This document shows positions 15,684 through 24,935 of a DNA stretch of 48,257 nt, piece after piece. Origin of the DNA: SYFI01 sp046095485 (GTDB lineage: Bacteria; Actinomycetota; Thermoleophilia; Miltoncostaeales; Miltoncostaeaceae). The DNA lies in assembly GCA_046095485.1 (NCBI GenBank), contig JBJTJN010000110.1, forward strand, positions 1-48,257. Direction: 5' to 3'. Below the pieces are notes generated by a model. It ran no database searches, was not told the DNA's origin, and worked only from the letters and a program-made list of their open reading frames with translations. Within the stretch, counting starts at the first letter, position 1, and each line of letters begins with the position of its first letter. The position numbers and the translations under genes were made by a program.

Positions 15684-16967
15684 CTACGGGGAGTAGCGCC
15701 GACCCCCGGCGAAGCGATCGAAGTACCGGCCCGACGCGATGTCGGTGACCTTCACCACGTCACCGGTCTGCGGGGCGTGCACCATCTGCCCGCCGCCGAT
15801 GTACAGGCCCATGTGCCCGATGTACCCCGAGGAGTCGGCGAAGAACACCGCGTCGCCCGGCTTGAGCTGCGCGAACGGCACGTACGCGCCCACCGTGGCC
15901 TGGTCCTCGGCCACGCGCGGGAGCTTCATGCCGAGCTGGCCGTACACCCAGTAGACGAGCCCCGAGCAGTCGAAGCCGCCGGGCTTCGACCCGCCCCAGG
16001 AGTAGGGCGTGCCCTGGTACGACATGGCCATCTGCACGGCCTGGCCGCCGAGGCCGGGCTTCGACCCCGGCACCACGGTGTTCTTGGCGAATGCCACCTG
16101 GCTGGGCTTGCCGGCCTCGGGCTGGAACACCACCACGTCGCCCGGCACCACGGGGAACTCGGCCTCGAGCGGCCGCCCGGCCAGCATGAGCGCCCATCCC
16201 TTGCTCTGGTCGATTGCCGCGTTGGTCTGCGGTCGCTCGCCATCGATGCCGAGGTAGAGCGGGTCGTCGGACGTGGCGTTGAACGTGCCGGACACCGTGG
16301 ACTTCAGGTGAAGGGCGCGCGAGCGCGCGGCCACGGCGCCGGCCACCAGGGCCTCGTTGCCGGTGTCGCCCCATTCGGGCGGCATGTCGCCCGGCAGCAC
16401 GCCCTTGATGTAGTTCTCGCTGCTGGTCTGGTTGATCACCGCCATCGTGCGGCCGCTGCTCGGCACCACCCGCAGGCTGCCGCGGTAGCGCAGCTCGAGC
16501 GGGTCGGACATCCGGATGCCCGTCTCGGCCGACCCGCTGTCGAGCCGCACGGGGCCGATGAACTTGAGCGACTTCGAGCCCGGGACGTCGAGGTCGGTCA
16601 CGGCGAAGCCGGTCGTGCCGAAGCGCTTCACGAGGATGCGGTGGCCCACCTCCACCGGGCGGCCCTTCCCGCCCCGACGCCCTTCGTCCACCAGGCGCAG
16701 CACGGTCTTGCCCTGCATCACCACCTGCTTGGCCTGGTCGGCCACGAGGATGCGCACGGTCTGCTGCGGCACCTGCTTCATCTGGCTGCCGGGGAACGCC
16801 TGCGCCACGATCTGCTGTGCCGTCTTGCCCTTCACGGCCAGCGAGAAGGCGTCGTTGCGCGTGAGCGGGGCCGCCTGGGCCACCGAGGCGGCCAGCACGA
16901 GGGCCAGGCCACCGGCGATGAGGGACCGGGGAGTCACCCTTTCCAACGTAGCACCGGTGCGGTGCAT
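15684..16967 (-). CDS. Secreted SpoIID-like / NlpC-P60 fusion cell-wall hydrolase
   Basis: A 427-residue exported protein. It has a signal peptide (14-32, ending SVAQA), a short linker domain, then a SpoIID-like region (about 160-272) with SSENYIKGVLPGDMPPEW, GAVAARSRALHLK and TNAAIDQSKGWALMLAGRPL. The C-terminal NlpC/P60 peptidase (about 308-425) has Cys334 in FDCSGLV and His385 in IGHMGLYIGGG. The SpoIID part is odd: it has Asp194 where family members have the catalytic Glu of EMP, and it stops before the usual Ser-Gly-Gly segment. The peptidase looks active. The start is ATG 16967, or GTG 16937 nearer the signal peptide. Confidence 0.87.
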   Translation of the reverse strand: MHRTGATLERVTPRSLIAGGLALVLAASVAQAAPLTRNDAFSLAVKGKTAQQIVAQAFPGSQMKQVPQQTVRILVADQAKQVVMQGKTVLRLVDEGRRGGKGRPVEVGHRILVKRFGTTGFAVTDLDVPGSKSLKFIGPVRLDSGSAETGIRMSDPLELRYRGSLRVVPSSGRTMAVINQTSSENYIKGVLPGDMPPEWGDTGNEALVAGAVAARSRALHLKSTVSGTFNATSDDPLYLGIDGERPQTNAAIDQSKGWALMLAGRPLEAEFPVVPGDVVVFQPEAGKPSQVAFAKNTVVPGSKPGLGGQAVQMAMSYQGTPYSWGGSKPGGFDCSGLVYWVYGQLGMKLPRVAEDQATVGAYVPFAQLKPGDAVFFADSSGYIGHMGLYIGGGQMVHAPQTGDVVKVTDIASGRYFDRFAGGRRYSP

Positions 16968-17013
16968 CAGGCGAAGTGCCTGCTCATCAGCGAAATGGGG
17001 TAGCGTGATCCCC

Positions 17014-18051
17014 ATGGACGCGGCACGGGCGGAGCGCATCAGCGCGGCCATGGCCAAGGCCGCCGGATCGCGCTGGTGCGGGGAGTTCCTGGCGTCGGTG
17101 GTCACCGACGACGACGCCCCGGCGATCGCGCACGGCAGCCCCAACCGACCGTTCTTCATCGCGTCTGCCACCAAGCTGTACGTCACGGCGATCGCCGCCC
17201 GCCTGCGGGCGTCCGGCGACCTCGACTGGGACGCCCCGTTCGCCGACTACCTGCCGGGCACGGGCGTGGGGGGCCTGTGCATGGTGGACGGCGTGGACCA
17301 CACCCCGCAGGTCACCGTGCGCCAGCTGCTCGCGCACACCTCGGGCATCCCCGACTACTTCGAGGGCCGGCGCCCCGACGGCACCAACACCTTCCTGCAG
17401 GTGCTGGCCGAGGACTTCGCCTGGGACCTGGACGACGTCATCGAGTGGACGCGCGAGATGCCCGCGCCCTTCGCGCCGGGCACGCCGGGGCGCGCCCTCT
17501 ACTCGGACACCAACTACCAGCTGCTCGGCGCCATCATCGAGCGGGTCACGGGCATGTCGTTCGCCGCCGCGGTGCAGGCCCACGCCTGCGATCCGCTGGG
17601 GCTCGGCGACACCTGGTGCATGGACGCCTCCTCGCGCGGCCGCTACGACCAGGTGGCGCGCTTCCGGGTGGGCGAAATGGTTCCCGCCATCCCGCTGGCG
17701 ATGTCATCGGTGGGCGCCGACGGCGGCGTGGTCAGCACGCTGCGCGACTCCCAGCGGTTCCTGCGTGGCTTCCTCGCGGGCGAGCTCTTCGACTGGGCGG
17801 TGATCGGCGAGATCACCGCGGAGTGGCGGCGCATCTTCCGTCCCCTGCGCTACGGCACCGGCATCATGCTGTTCCGGTTGCCGCGCGTGATGGCGCCCTT
17901 CGGGGCCCCCGACTTCATCGGCCACTCGGGCGCGAGCGGCACGGTGATGTTCGGCGTGGCGGGCACCGGCACCACGATCGTGCTCACCACCAACCAGGCC
18001 GAACGGCGCGACCTGCCCTTCCGGATGATGGTGTCGGTGGCCCGGCGCTAG
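17014..18051 (+). CDS. Serine hydrolase, beta-lactamase/class C (S12) fold
   Basis: A 345-residue protein of the beta-lactamase-related family, which includes D-Ala-D-Ala carboxypeptidases and esterases. The catalytic Ser51 and Lys54 are in IASATKLY, the Tyr163 motif in ALYSDTNY, and a third motif GHSGASG stands in place of KTG. LLAHTSGIPDY is also typical. No signal peptide is visible, so it may be cytoplasmic; the substrate is unknown. It is divergent from the wall hydrolase by 46 bp, and its stop overlaps the converging aminotransferase by 4 bp. Confidence 0.88.
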   Translation: MDAARAERISAAMAKAAGSRWCGEFLASVVTDDDAPAIAHGSPNRPFFIASATKLYVTAIAARLRASGDLDWDAPFADYLPGTGVGGLCMVDGVDHTPQVTVRQLLAHTSGIPDYFEGRRPDGTNTFLQVLAEDFAWDLDDVIEWTREMPAPFAPGTPGRALYSDTNYQLLGAIIERVTGMSFAAAVQAHACDPLGLGDTWCMDASSRGRYDQVARFRVGEMVPAIPLAMSSVGADGGVVSTLRDSQRFLRGFLAGELFDWAVIGEITAEWRRIFRPLRYGTGIMLFRLPRVMAPFGAPDFIGHSGASGTVMFGVAGTGTTIVLTTNQAERRDLPFRMMVSVARR

Positions 18052-19139
18052 CGGGCCGGGGCGCCGGCGAAAACCGCGCCCAGGCGTTCCATGCCCACGG
18101 TGATCTCCTCGGGCGACACGCCCGAGTAGGCCAGTCGCAGCGTGTTGTGGTGGCCCCCGGTGAAGCAGGCGGATCCGGCCACGTAGATGACCCCGGCCTC
18201 CTGCGCCACCGGCAGCAGGGCATCGGCGGACATTCCCTCGGGAAGCTCCAGCCACATGAAGAACCCGCCCTCGGGCGGGGTACACCGCGTGCCATCGGGC
18301 ATGAGGTGCAGGCCGGCGGCCATGGCGTCGCGGCGCACGCGCATGAGCTCGGTGACCCGTGCGATGTTGGGATCGAGCAGGCCGTCGTCGCACACCGTGA
18401 ACACCGCGGCCTCGGGAAGGTGCGCGGGCGAGATGTAGGTCTGGTTGGCACGGGTGGTGAGGGTCTTCACCAGGTCGGGCGGGGCGATGAGGTAGCCCAC
18501 GCGCAGGCCGGGGGCGAGCGTCTTCGAGAACGACGACGAGAACATCACCTTCTCCGGGCCGCCCAGGTCGTAGATGCTCGGAAGCGCCTCGCCCTCGAAC
18601 CTCAGACGGCCGTAGGGGTCGTCCTCGAGGATCCAGAACCCGTGCTTCTCGGCCAGGGCCACCAGCGCCCGGCGCTTGTCGAGCGAGATCGTGGTGCCGG
18701 CAGGGTTGTGGAAGTTCGGGATGGTGTACACGAGCTTCGGCACGCGGCCGGCCTCGCACGCGGCGGCCAGCGCTTGCACGTCCATGCCGTCGTCCTCCAT
18801 GGGGATCTCCAGGATCTCCATGCCATGCATCTGTGCCTGCAGCAGGGCGCGGTCGTACGTGGGCGCCTCGAGCCCGATCAGGTCGCCGGGCGCGAGGAAG
18901 GTCTCGAGCAGGAACACGTAGCCCTCGAGCGACCCATTGGTGATGATCACCCTGTCGGCGGTGGTGCCGTGGTGCTGCGCCAGCCACTCGCGAAGCGGCG
19001 GGTACCCGCCACCGGTGCCGTACGAGAGGATCACCGTGGGGTCGGCACCCAGCGCGGCGGTCGAGCAGCGGGCGATGAGGCCACCATCGAGCGCCTCGGG
19101 AGCCGGGGCGCCCCGGGCGAATGAGATGACGTCGGCCAC
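18048..19139 (-). CDS. PLP-dependent aminotransferase, class I/II (LysN/MocR-like fold)
   Basis: A 363-residue fold-type I aminotransferase. Lys206 in SSSFSKTLAPGLRVGY is the pyridoxal-phosphate lysine. IPNFHNPAGTT and ILEDDPYGRLRF supply the cofactor Asn and Asp/Tyr. It most resembles 2-aminoadipate/aromatic or branched-chain aminotransferases of the LysN type, with no GntR DNA-binding domain. The amino donor and acceptor are not determinable. A neighbouring alpha/beta hydrolase gene is divergent. Confidence 0.9.
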   Translation of the reverse strand: MADVISFARGAPAPEALDGGLIARCSTAALGADPTVILSYGTGGGYPPLREWLAQHHGTTADRVIITNGSLEGYVFLLETFLAPGDLIGLEAPTYDRALLQAQMHGMEILEIPMEDDGMDVQALAAACEAGRVPKLVYTIPNFHNPAGTTISLDKRRALVALAEKHGFWILEDDPYGRLRFEGEALPSIYDLGGPEKVMFSSSFSKTLAPGLRVGYLIAPPDLVKTLTTRANQTYISPAHLPEAAVFTVCDDGLLDPNIARVTELMRVRRDAMAAGLHLMPDGTRCTPPEGGFFMWLELPEGMSADALLPVAQEAGVIYVAGSACFTGGHHNTLRLAYSGVSPEEITVGMERLGAVFAGAPAR

Positions 19140-19156
19140 GGCGCGGCAGTCTAGAC

Positions 19157-19897
19157 ATGCGCCCCACCGGTAGCCTCACCTGCGTGGCGACATTCGTCCT
19201 GATCCACGGCGCGATGCACGGGGGCTGGTGCTGGAGGCCCGTCGAGGCCCTGCTGCGCCAGGCGGGGCATGAGGTCCACGCCCCCACGCTCACCGGCATG
19301 GGCGACCGCGCGCACCTGCTGTCGCCGGACGTGGGGCTCGACACCCACGTGCACGACGTGGTGGCCACGCTGCGCATGGAGGACGTCCACGACGCCGTGC
19401 TGGTGCTGCACTCCTATGCGGGCGTGCTGGCCGGCCCGGTGGTGCAGCAGGCCGAGGGGCGCGTGGGCCGCGTGGTGGCCGCCGGGGCGTTCCTCGTGCA
19501 CCCCGGGGAGTCGTTGGCAGACGTGGAGCCCCCCGAGGTGGTGGAGCGCTACCGGCGCGTGGTGGCCGAGCAGGGGCAGGGGTGGCGCGTGCCCGCCTCA
19601 CCCGCCTTCATGGACCAGTGGTCGGTGCCCGCGCACCTGCGACCCGTGGTCGGCCCGCGCCTCACCGACTTCCCCGCCCGGTGCGTGGACGACCGCGTGG
19701 CGTACGACCGCGCGATGCTGGACGCCCTGCCGCGCGACTACGTGGAGCACACCGCGCCGCCGCTCGCGAGCCTGGCGGGCACCGTGGAGCGCGCCCGGGG
19801 TGACGGCTGGCGCATGCACCGCATCGCTACCAGCCACGACCTCATGCTGGAGGATCCCGCGGGCACCGCCCGGCTGCTCGTGGAGATCGCCTCCTGA
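19157..19897 (+). CDS. Alpha/beta hydrolase (methylesterase-like)
   Basis: A 246-residue alpha/beta-fold hydrolase. HGAMHGGWCWRPV forms the oxyanion region, VLHSYAGVL the nucleophile elbow (Ser in HSYAG, lacking the first Gly of GxSxG), and ATSHDLMLEDP the catalytic His. The pattern resembles the plant MES/hydroxynitrile-lyase-like group and bacterial EstC-like esterases; the true substrate is unknown. The start may be ATG 19157 or GTG 19184, which begins directly at the first strand. Neither has a clear ribosome site. Confidence 0.85.
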   Translation: MRPTGSLTCVATFVLIHGAMHGGWCWRPVEALLRQAGHEVHAPTLTGMGDRAHLLSPDVGLDTHVHDVVATLRMEDVHDAVLVLHSYAGVLAGPVVQQAEGRVGRVVAAGAFLVHPGESLADVEPPEVVERYRRVVAEQGQGWRVPASPAFMDQWSVPAHLRPVVGPRLTDFPARCVDDRVAYDRAMLDALPRDYVEHTAPPLASLAGTVERARGDGWRMHRIATSHDLMLEDPAGTARLLVEIAS

Positions 19898-19924
19898 GCA
19901 ACCGGGTGGTGCGCCGGGGTGGTG

Positions 19925-20794
19925 CTACTTGAGCGTGTCGGCCACGATCTCGGCCACCTCGGTGGGGTTGGTGCCCACCCGCACGCCGAGCGCCTCGAGG
20001 GCGTCCTTCTTGCCCTGGGCGGTGCCGGACGACCCGGTGATGATGGCGCCGGCGTGGCCCATCTGCTTGCCGGGAGGCGCCTGGAAGCCCGCGATGTAGC
20101 CCACCACCGGGGTCTTCATGTTGGCCGCGATGAACTCGCCGGCCCGCTCCTCCTCGTCGCCGCCGATCTCGCCCACCATCACCACGAGGTCGGTGTCGGG
20201 GTCGGCCTCGAACATCGTCAGCACGTCGATGAACGACGAGCCCACGATGGGGTCGCCGCCGATTCCCACCACGGTGCTCTGGCCGATTCCCATGTCGCCG
20301 ATCTCCTTGGAGATCTGGTACGTGAGCGTGCCCGAGCGGCTGATGATCCCCGCCCGGCCCGGCGTGAAGACGTCGGTGGGCATGATGCCCACGGTTGCCT
20401 TGCCGGGGCTGATGGCGCCCGGGCAGTTGGGGCCCAGCAGGCGCTGGTCGCTGCGCTGAAGGTGCGTGTACACCCGCATCATGTCGTGGGCGGGGATGCC
20501 CTCGGTGATGGCGATGGTGAGGTCGATGCCGGCGTCCAGCGACTCGTAGATGGCGTCGGTGGCGAACCGCGGCGGCACGAAGATCATCGAGGTGTTGGCC
20601 CCGGTGGCCTCCACGGCGTCGCGCACGGTGTTGAACACCGGGATGCCGTCGACGTCCTGCCCGGCCTTGCCCGGCGTGACGCCCGCCACCACGTTGGTGC
20701 CGTACGCCTTGTTGCGCAGGGTATGGAACTGGCCCTCACGGCCGGTGACGCCCTGCACCACCAGCTTGGTGTTCTCGTCGACCAGGATGCTCAC
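19925..20794 (-). CDS. sucD: Succinate-CoA ligase subunit alpha
   Basis: A 289-residue subunit that binds CoA and carries the phosphohistidine. VVQGVTGREGQFHT and LGPNCPGAISPG bind CoA. VGIGGDPIVGSSFIDVL and the active His in QMGHAGAIITGSSGTA are visible. Length is normal. Its ATG overlaps the sucC stop by 4 bases, the standard sucC-sucD arrangement. It converts succinyl-CoA and NDP to succinate and NTP in the TCA cycle and at the end of propionyl-CoA breakdown. Confidence 0.97.
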   Translation of the reverse strand: MSILVDENTKLVVQGVTGREGQFHTLRNKAYGTNVVAGVTPGKAGQDVDGIPVFNTVRDAVEATGANTSMIFVPPRFATDAIYESLDAGIDLTIAITEGIPAHDMMRVYTHLQRSDQRLLGPNCPGAISPGKATVGIMPTDVFTPGRAGIISRSGTLTYQISKEIGDMGIGQSTVVGIGGDPIVGSSFIDVLTMFEADPDTDLVVMVGEIGGDEEERAGEFIAANMKTPVVGYIAGFQAPPGKQMGHAGAIITGSSGTAQGKKDALEALGVRVGTNPTEVAEIVADTLK

Positions 20795-21939
20795 GAGGCC
20801 TCCTTCGCGAGCTCCACGGCCCGCTTCGCGGCCGAGAGCATCGTGGGCTCGACCACCACGTTGGCGGGTGCGCGCTCGGCGATGATGGCGCGTCCGGCCT
20901 CCGCGGCGGTCCCGTCAAGGCGCACGACGATGGGGAGCGTGGCCCCCAGCTTGTCGAGCGCCGTGAGGAGGCCTTCGGCCACCTCGTCGCAGCGGGTGAT
21001 GCCGCCGAAGATGTTGATCATCAGCGACTTCACCTTGGGGTCGCTCAGCAGCACCTCGAGCGCGGTGGCCACGGCCTCCGCGTTCGACCCGCCGCCGGCG
21101 TCGAGGAAGTTCGCCGGCGTGCCGCCGGCAAGGGCGACCACGTCGAGGCTGCTCATCACGATTCCAGCGCCGTTGCCCATGATCCCCACGTCGCCGTCGA
21201 GCTTCACGTAGGTGACCCCGCGCTCGTGCGCCATGCGCTCCTGCTCGTCGTCGGTGACGCTCTCCTTGAGCGCCTCCAGGTCGGGGTGGCGGTAGAGCGC
21301 GTTGTTGTCGATCGACACCTTGGCGTCGAGGGCCACCACGCGGTCGTCCGCGGTCCAGATGAGCGGGTTGATCTCGATGAGCGTGGCCTCGAGGCCGATG
21401 AAGGCCTCGTACGCCTTGGTGAGGGCGTCGAGCACGCCCTTCTGCGCGGGCTCGTCGATGTTGGCGTGGTAGATGAGCCAGCGCCCGTGGTGGGGCTGGA
21501 ATCCGATGAGCGGGTCCACGTGCAGGCGCGCGAGCGCCTCGGGGTGCTCCTCGGCCACGGCCTCGATGTCCATGCCGCCCATGGCCGAGAGCATCACGAG
21601 GGGCTTCTTCGCCGAGCGGTCGAACGTGACCGAGGCGTAGTACTCCTTCTTGATGTCCGAGGCGGCCTCGATCCACAGGCGCTTCACCACGTGGCCCTTG
21701 ATGTCCATGCCGAGGATGTTGTCTGCCTCGGCGTAGGCCTCGTCGGGGTCCTTGGCGAGCTTGATGCCGCCGGCCTTGCCGCGGCCACCCACCTGCACCT
21801 GCGCCTTCACCACCACCGTTCCGCCGATTGCCTCGGCGGCGGCCTTCGCCTGCTCGGGCGTGTCGGCAACCTCGCCCGACGGCACGGCGAGGCCGTACTT
21901 GGCGAACAGCTGCTTGCCCTGGTACTCGAAGAGATCCAC
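20791..21939 (-). CDS. sucC: Succinate-CoA ligase [ADP/GDP-forming] subunit beta
   Basis: A 382-residue ATP-grasp subunit. It starts VDLFEYQGKQLFAKYGLAVP. VVKAQVQVGGRGKAGGIK binds nucleotide, LIEINPLIW gives the metal ligand, and FLDAGGGSNAEAV and NIFGGITRCDEVAEG form the alpha-subunit interface. The GTG start at 21939 has AAGGGA seven bases upstream. It is the first gene of sucCD. The upstream region is shared with the divergent small gene at 22,044. Confidence 0.97.
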   Translation of the reverse strand: MDLFEYQGKQLFAKYGLAVPSGEVADTPEQAKAAAEAIGGTVVVKAQVQVGGRGKAGGIKLAKDPDEAYAEADNILGMDIKGHVVKRLWIEAASDIKKEYYASVTFDRSAKKPLVMLSAMGGMDIEAVAEEHPEALARLHVDPLIGFQPHHGRWLIYHANIDEPAQKGVLDALTKAYEAFIGLEATLIEINPLIWTADDRVVALDAKVSIDNNALYRHPDLEALKESVTDDEQERMAHERGVTYVKLDGDVGIMGNGAGIVMSSLDVVALAGGTPANFLDAGGGSNAEAVATALEVLLSDPKVKSLMINIFGGITRCDEVAEGLLTALDKLGATLPIVVRLDGTAAEAGRAIIAERAPANVVVEPTMLSAAKRAVELAKEAS

Positions 21940-22002
21940 CCGCGTCCCTTGGTTTGCTGTCAGTGAACGGCCCGCATCGGGGGCGGGCCGGTGCGGGACT
22001 CT

Positions 22003-22017
22003 ACCCATGTGATGGGT
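22003..22017. promoter_or_regulatory. Small inverted repeat between sucC and divergent gene
   Basis: ACCCAT (22003-22008) and ATGGGT (22012-22017) flank GTG in the 104-bp divergent region. It could be an operator; support is only the symmetry and position. Confidence 0.25.
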
Positions 22018-22043
22018 CCGGGCGGGCGTCTACCCTCGCGCCC

Positions 22044-22337
22044 ATGTCGGCTGACAGGGCCAACGCGCAGAGGCTCGAGATGCTGCTGGTGCTGCAGTGG
22101 CTCGACGAGGGCATGGCCGTTGATGGCGACGTGATGCTCTCGGTGCCCACGGCTGCAGCCGACCTGGGGTTCGACGGCAACGAGGGCCTGCTCGCGCTGA
22201 TGTCGGCCCTCGGGGTGCTCGAGGAGGAGGGCCGGGTTCGGGTGGAGTGGCCGGGCCGGCCGTTCGACTCGGCCGAGGCCCGGGTGCTGCTCTCGCCCGA
22301 CATCGCCCGCGACGCCGCGGCGCTGTTCGGGTCCTAG
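22044..22337 (+). CDS. Small hypothetical protein, possibly winged-helix
   Basis: A 97-residue soluble protein. The layout is two helices (QRLEMLLVLQWLDEGM), a turn (VPTAAADLGFDGNEGLLALMSALGVLEEEG) and a strand pair (RVRVEWPGRPF), which looks like a small helical or winged-helix domain; this is inference. It is divergent from sucC and overlaps the stop of the converging gene by 4 bases. Confidence 0.6.
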   Translation: MSADRANAQRLEMLLVLQWLDEGMAVDGDVMLSVPTAAADLGFDGNEGLLALMSALGVLEEEGRVRVEWPGRPFDSAEARVLLSPDIARDAAALFGS

Positions 22338-23158
22338 CGGCCGCCGCGGGGCAGGGCGCCCTGCCCGCGCATGATGCGCAGCGCCAGGCCTGCGCCCACC
22401 GCGGCGCCGATGATGCCGCCGATCACCAGGGCGGTGGTGCGGTTGGCCGTGGAGGGGTCGAGCACCGCATCCAGGCCCGCCGCGATGCCCACCCCGATGG
22501 CGCCCACCACGATCGCCGCGCCCAGGGCGATGCCGGCGGCGCGGCCGTCGGGCATGCGCCAGCGGCGGTCGTCATCGTCGGCCGCGGCGTCCGGGCCGCT
22601 GAACAGCCGCACGTCCTCGGGGTCCCGGGCCGTCACGGCGATTCCGCTCGCCATGTCGCGCAGCGTCTCCGGGTACACGGTGGCCTCGCGGGCCAGCGCG
22701 CGAAGCGCCACGCCTGAGCGCGCCAGGTGCAGCGGGTCGCGCGGCAGAGCACGCGCCAGCGCCGCCGCGGTGAGGGCGGCCGCCTCGGCCGGGTCGATGT
22801 CGCCGGTGTAGATGGTGGGCTCGGCGTCGTCGGGATCATCACCGGGGTGCAGCGTGAGGTCGGCGATGGCCGCGCCCGGGGGAGGGGACACCTCGCCCGG
22901 GGGCACCGCCAGCCCGCCGATCTCGCAGCGGCCGGTCAGATCGACGAGGTCCTCGGGTGCCGATGCGCCGAACGCGCGGATCACCGCCTGGCGCCCCGGG
23001 CCGTCGGCAGCAGCCAGGCGGTCGGCCGCCAGGGCCACCCCGCACGCGAGCACGGCCCGGCGCACCGTCTCGCGGTCTGCGTCGCCGGGCTCCACGAGGG
23101 CCCCGGCAGAGGCGCGGCCCGCCCCCAGGCGACCGGCCCACATGACGACGCGGGTCAT
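22334..23158 (-). CDS. Hypothetical protein with C-terminal membrane hairpin
   Basis: A 274-residue protein I cannot assign. The N-terminal 200 residues are acidic, Ala-rich and soluble, with no motif I recognise. Two hydrophobic segments near 205-228 and 240-262 form a membrane hairpin, followed by a short basic tail. It starts one base from the end of the carboxylase alpha gene on the same strand, so it may be the last cistron of the mutase/carboxylase operon. Confidence 0.7.
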   Translation of the reverse strand: MTRVVMWAGRLGAGRASAGALVEPGDADRETVRRAVLACGVALAADRLAAADGPGRQAVIRAFGASAPEDLVDLTGRCEIGGLAVPPGEVSPPPGAAIADLTLHPGDDPDDAEPTIYTGDIDPAEAAALTAAALARALPRDPLHLARSGVALRALAREATVYPETLRDMASGIAVTARDPEDVRLFSGPDAAADDDDRRWRMPDGRAAGIALGAAIVVGAIGVGIAAGLDAVLDPSTANRTTALVIGGIIGAAVGAGLALRIMRGQGALPRGGR

Positions 23159-23159
23159 G

Positions 23160-24935
23160 TCAGCCGATTACGGCGATGACCTCGTCGGCGGCCACGGACT
23201 GCCCTGCCTGCACGGATACCGCGGTGATGGCACCGGCCGTGTGGGCGGTCACCTCGTTCTCCATCTTCATGGCCTCGATGATGCAGATCACATCGCCCAC
23301 GGCCACCTCCTGGCCGGCCTTCACGGCCACGCTCAGCACGGTGCCCTGCATGGGGCTGTGCACCTCGCCGGTGGCGCTGCCGCCACCCGATCCATGATGT
23401 CCGCCGCCCTTGCGCTCGCGCTTCTTCTTCGGCGCGGGCGCTCCCCCGGCGGCCAGGTCCTTCTCGGGAATGAAGAGCCGCACGTCGAACCTGCGCCCGC
23501 CCACCTCGGCCACCATCGTGCGCTCGGCCACCGGCTCGGCCTCGGGTGCCTCGGGCGCAGGCGGCGGCGAGCCGTCGCGGGGCGGAAGCGGCGTGTCCTC
23601 GGCGCTCATCACCTCGAGGGCGTCGTGGCAGGCCCCGCCGTCGATGAACTCCTGCTCGTTCAGCAGCCAGATGTGGAACGGGATGAGCGTGGTGACGCCC
23701 TCCACCACGTACTCCTCGAGCGCCCGCAGCATGCGCTTGCGCGCGGCCTCGCGGTCGACGTCCCAGGTGATGAGCTTGGCCACCATGGGGTCGTACATGT
23801 CGCTGATCACCGATCCGCCCTGCACGCCCGAGTCCACGCGCACGCCCGGCCCGGCCGGCTCGCGGTACGCGGTGATGGGCCCCGGGGTGGGGAGGAACCG
23901 CCTCTGGGCGTCCTCGGCGTTGATGCGGCACTCGAAGGCGTGGCCGCGCGGTGCCACCTCGTCCTGCGTGATGGACACCGGCTCGCCGGCGGCGATGCGG
24001 ACCTGCTCGCGGATGAGGTCGAGCCCGGTGACCATCTCGGTGACCGTGTGCTCCACCTGGATTCGCGTGTTCATCTCGAGGAAGAAGAACTCCTCGCCTG
24101 AGACGAGGTACTCCAGCGTGCCGGCCGACCGGTAGCCCACGGCCTCGGCCGCGCGCACCGATGCCTCGCCCATGCGCCGGCGCAGGTCGTCGCTCACGAT
24201 GGGGCTGGGGGTCTCCTCCACCAGCTTCTGGTGGCGGCGCTGCACGGAGCAGTCGCGCTCGCCCAGCCACAGCGTGGTGCCGTGGCCGTCGGCCAGCACC
24301 TGGATCTCCACGTGGCGCGGGTGGGGCAGGTAGCGCTCCAGGTACACCGTGGAGTCGGCGAAGAACTTCTCGCTCTCGCGCCGCGCGCCCTCGAAGGCGC
24401 CCTCCAGGTCGTCGGGCGTGAGCGCCACGCGAAATCCCTTGCCGCCCCCGCCCGCCGCGGCCTTCACCGCGATGGGGTAGCCGATCTGCTCGGCGATTCC
24501 CGTGGCCTCGGCCACGTCGGCCACGCCCTCGGTGACGCCCGGCACGATCGGCACGCCGGCGGCGTCCATGAGGGCGCGGGCGGCGGTCTTCGATCCCATG
24601 GCGTCGATGGCGTCGGGCGGCGGGCCGATGAACGTGATGCCGGCCTCCTCGCACGCGCGCGCGAAAGGGGCGTTCTCGGCCAGGAACCCGTAGCCGGGGT
24701 GCACGGCCTCGGCTCCCGACGCCGCGGCCACCTCGAGGATCTTCGGGATGTTCAGGTATGTGTCGGTGGCGGGGCCGGGCCCCAGCGAGTGCGCCTCGTC
24801 GGCGAACTGCACGAACAGCGCGTCGCGGTCGGCCTCGGAGTACACGGCCACCGAGCGGATTCCCATCTCGCGCAGCGTGCGCATGACGCGGATGGCGATC
24901 TCACCGCGGTTTGCCACCAGCACCGTGCCGAACAT
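23160..24935 (-). CDS. Acyl-CoA (acetyl/propionyl-CoA) carboxylase alpha subunit with biotin carboxyl carrier
   Basis: A 591-residue fused biotin carboxylase and carrier protein. FGTVLVANRGEIAIRVMRT starts the ATP-grasp enzyme. Key segments are AVKAAAGGGGKGFRVA, FFLEMNTRIQVEHTVTE and GHAFECRINAED. A linker leads to the BCCP domain with EAMKMENE, biotinylated on Lys557. Length matches actinobacterial AccA3-type subunits. It carboxylates biotin with bicarbonate and ATP and hands CO2 to the beta subunit two genes upstream. Its ATG shares one base with the epsilon stop. Confidence 0.95.
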   Translation of the reverse strand: MFGTVLVANRGEIAIRVMRTLREMGIRSVAVYSEADRDALFVQFADEAHSLGPGPATDTYLNIPKILEVAAASGAEAVHPGYGFLAENAPFARACEEAGITFIGPPPDAIDAMGSKTAARALMDAAGVPIVPGVTEGVADVAEATGIAEQIGYPIAVKAAAGGGGKGFRVALTPDDLEGAFEGARRESEKFFADSTVYLERYLPHPRHVEIQVLADGHGTTLWLGERDCSVQRRHQKLVEETPSPIVSDDLRRRMGEASVRAAEAVGYRSAGTLEYLVSGEEFFFLEMNTRIQVEHTVTEMVTGLDLIREQVRIAAGEPVSITQDEVAPRGHAFECRINAEDAQRRFLPTPGPITAYREPAGPGVRVDSGVQGGSVISDMYDPMVAKLITWDVDREAARKRMLRALEEYVVEGVTTLIPFHIWLLNEQEFIDGGACHDALEVMSAEDTPLPPRDGSPPPAPEAPEAEPVAERTMVAEVGGRRFDVRLFIPEKDLAAGGAPAPKKKRERKGGGHHGSGGGSATGEVHSPMQGTVLSVAVKAGQEVAVGDVICIIEAMKMENEVTAHTAGAITAVSVQAGQSVAADEVIAVIG

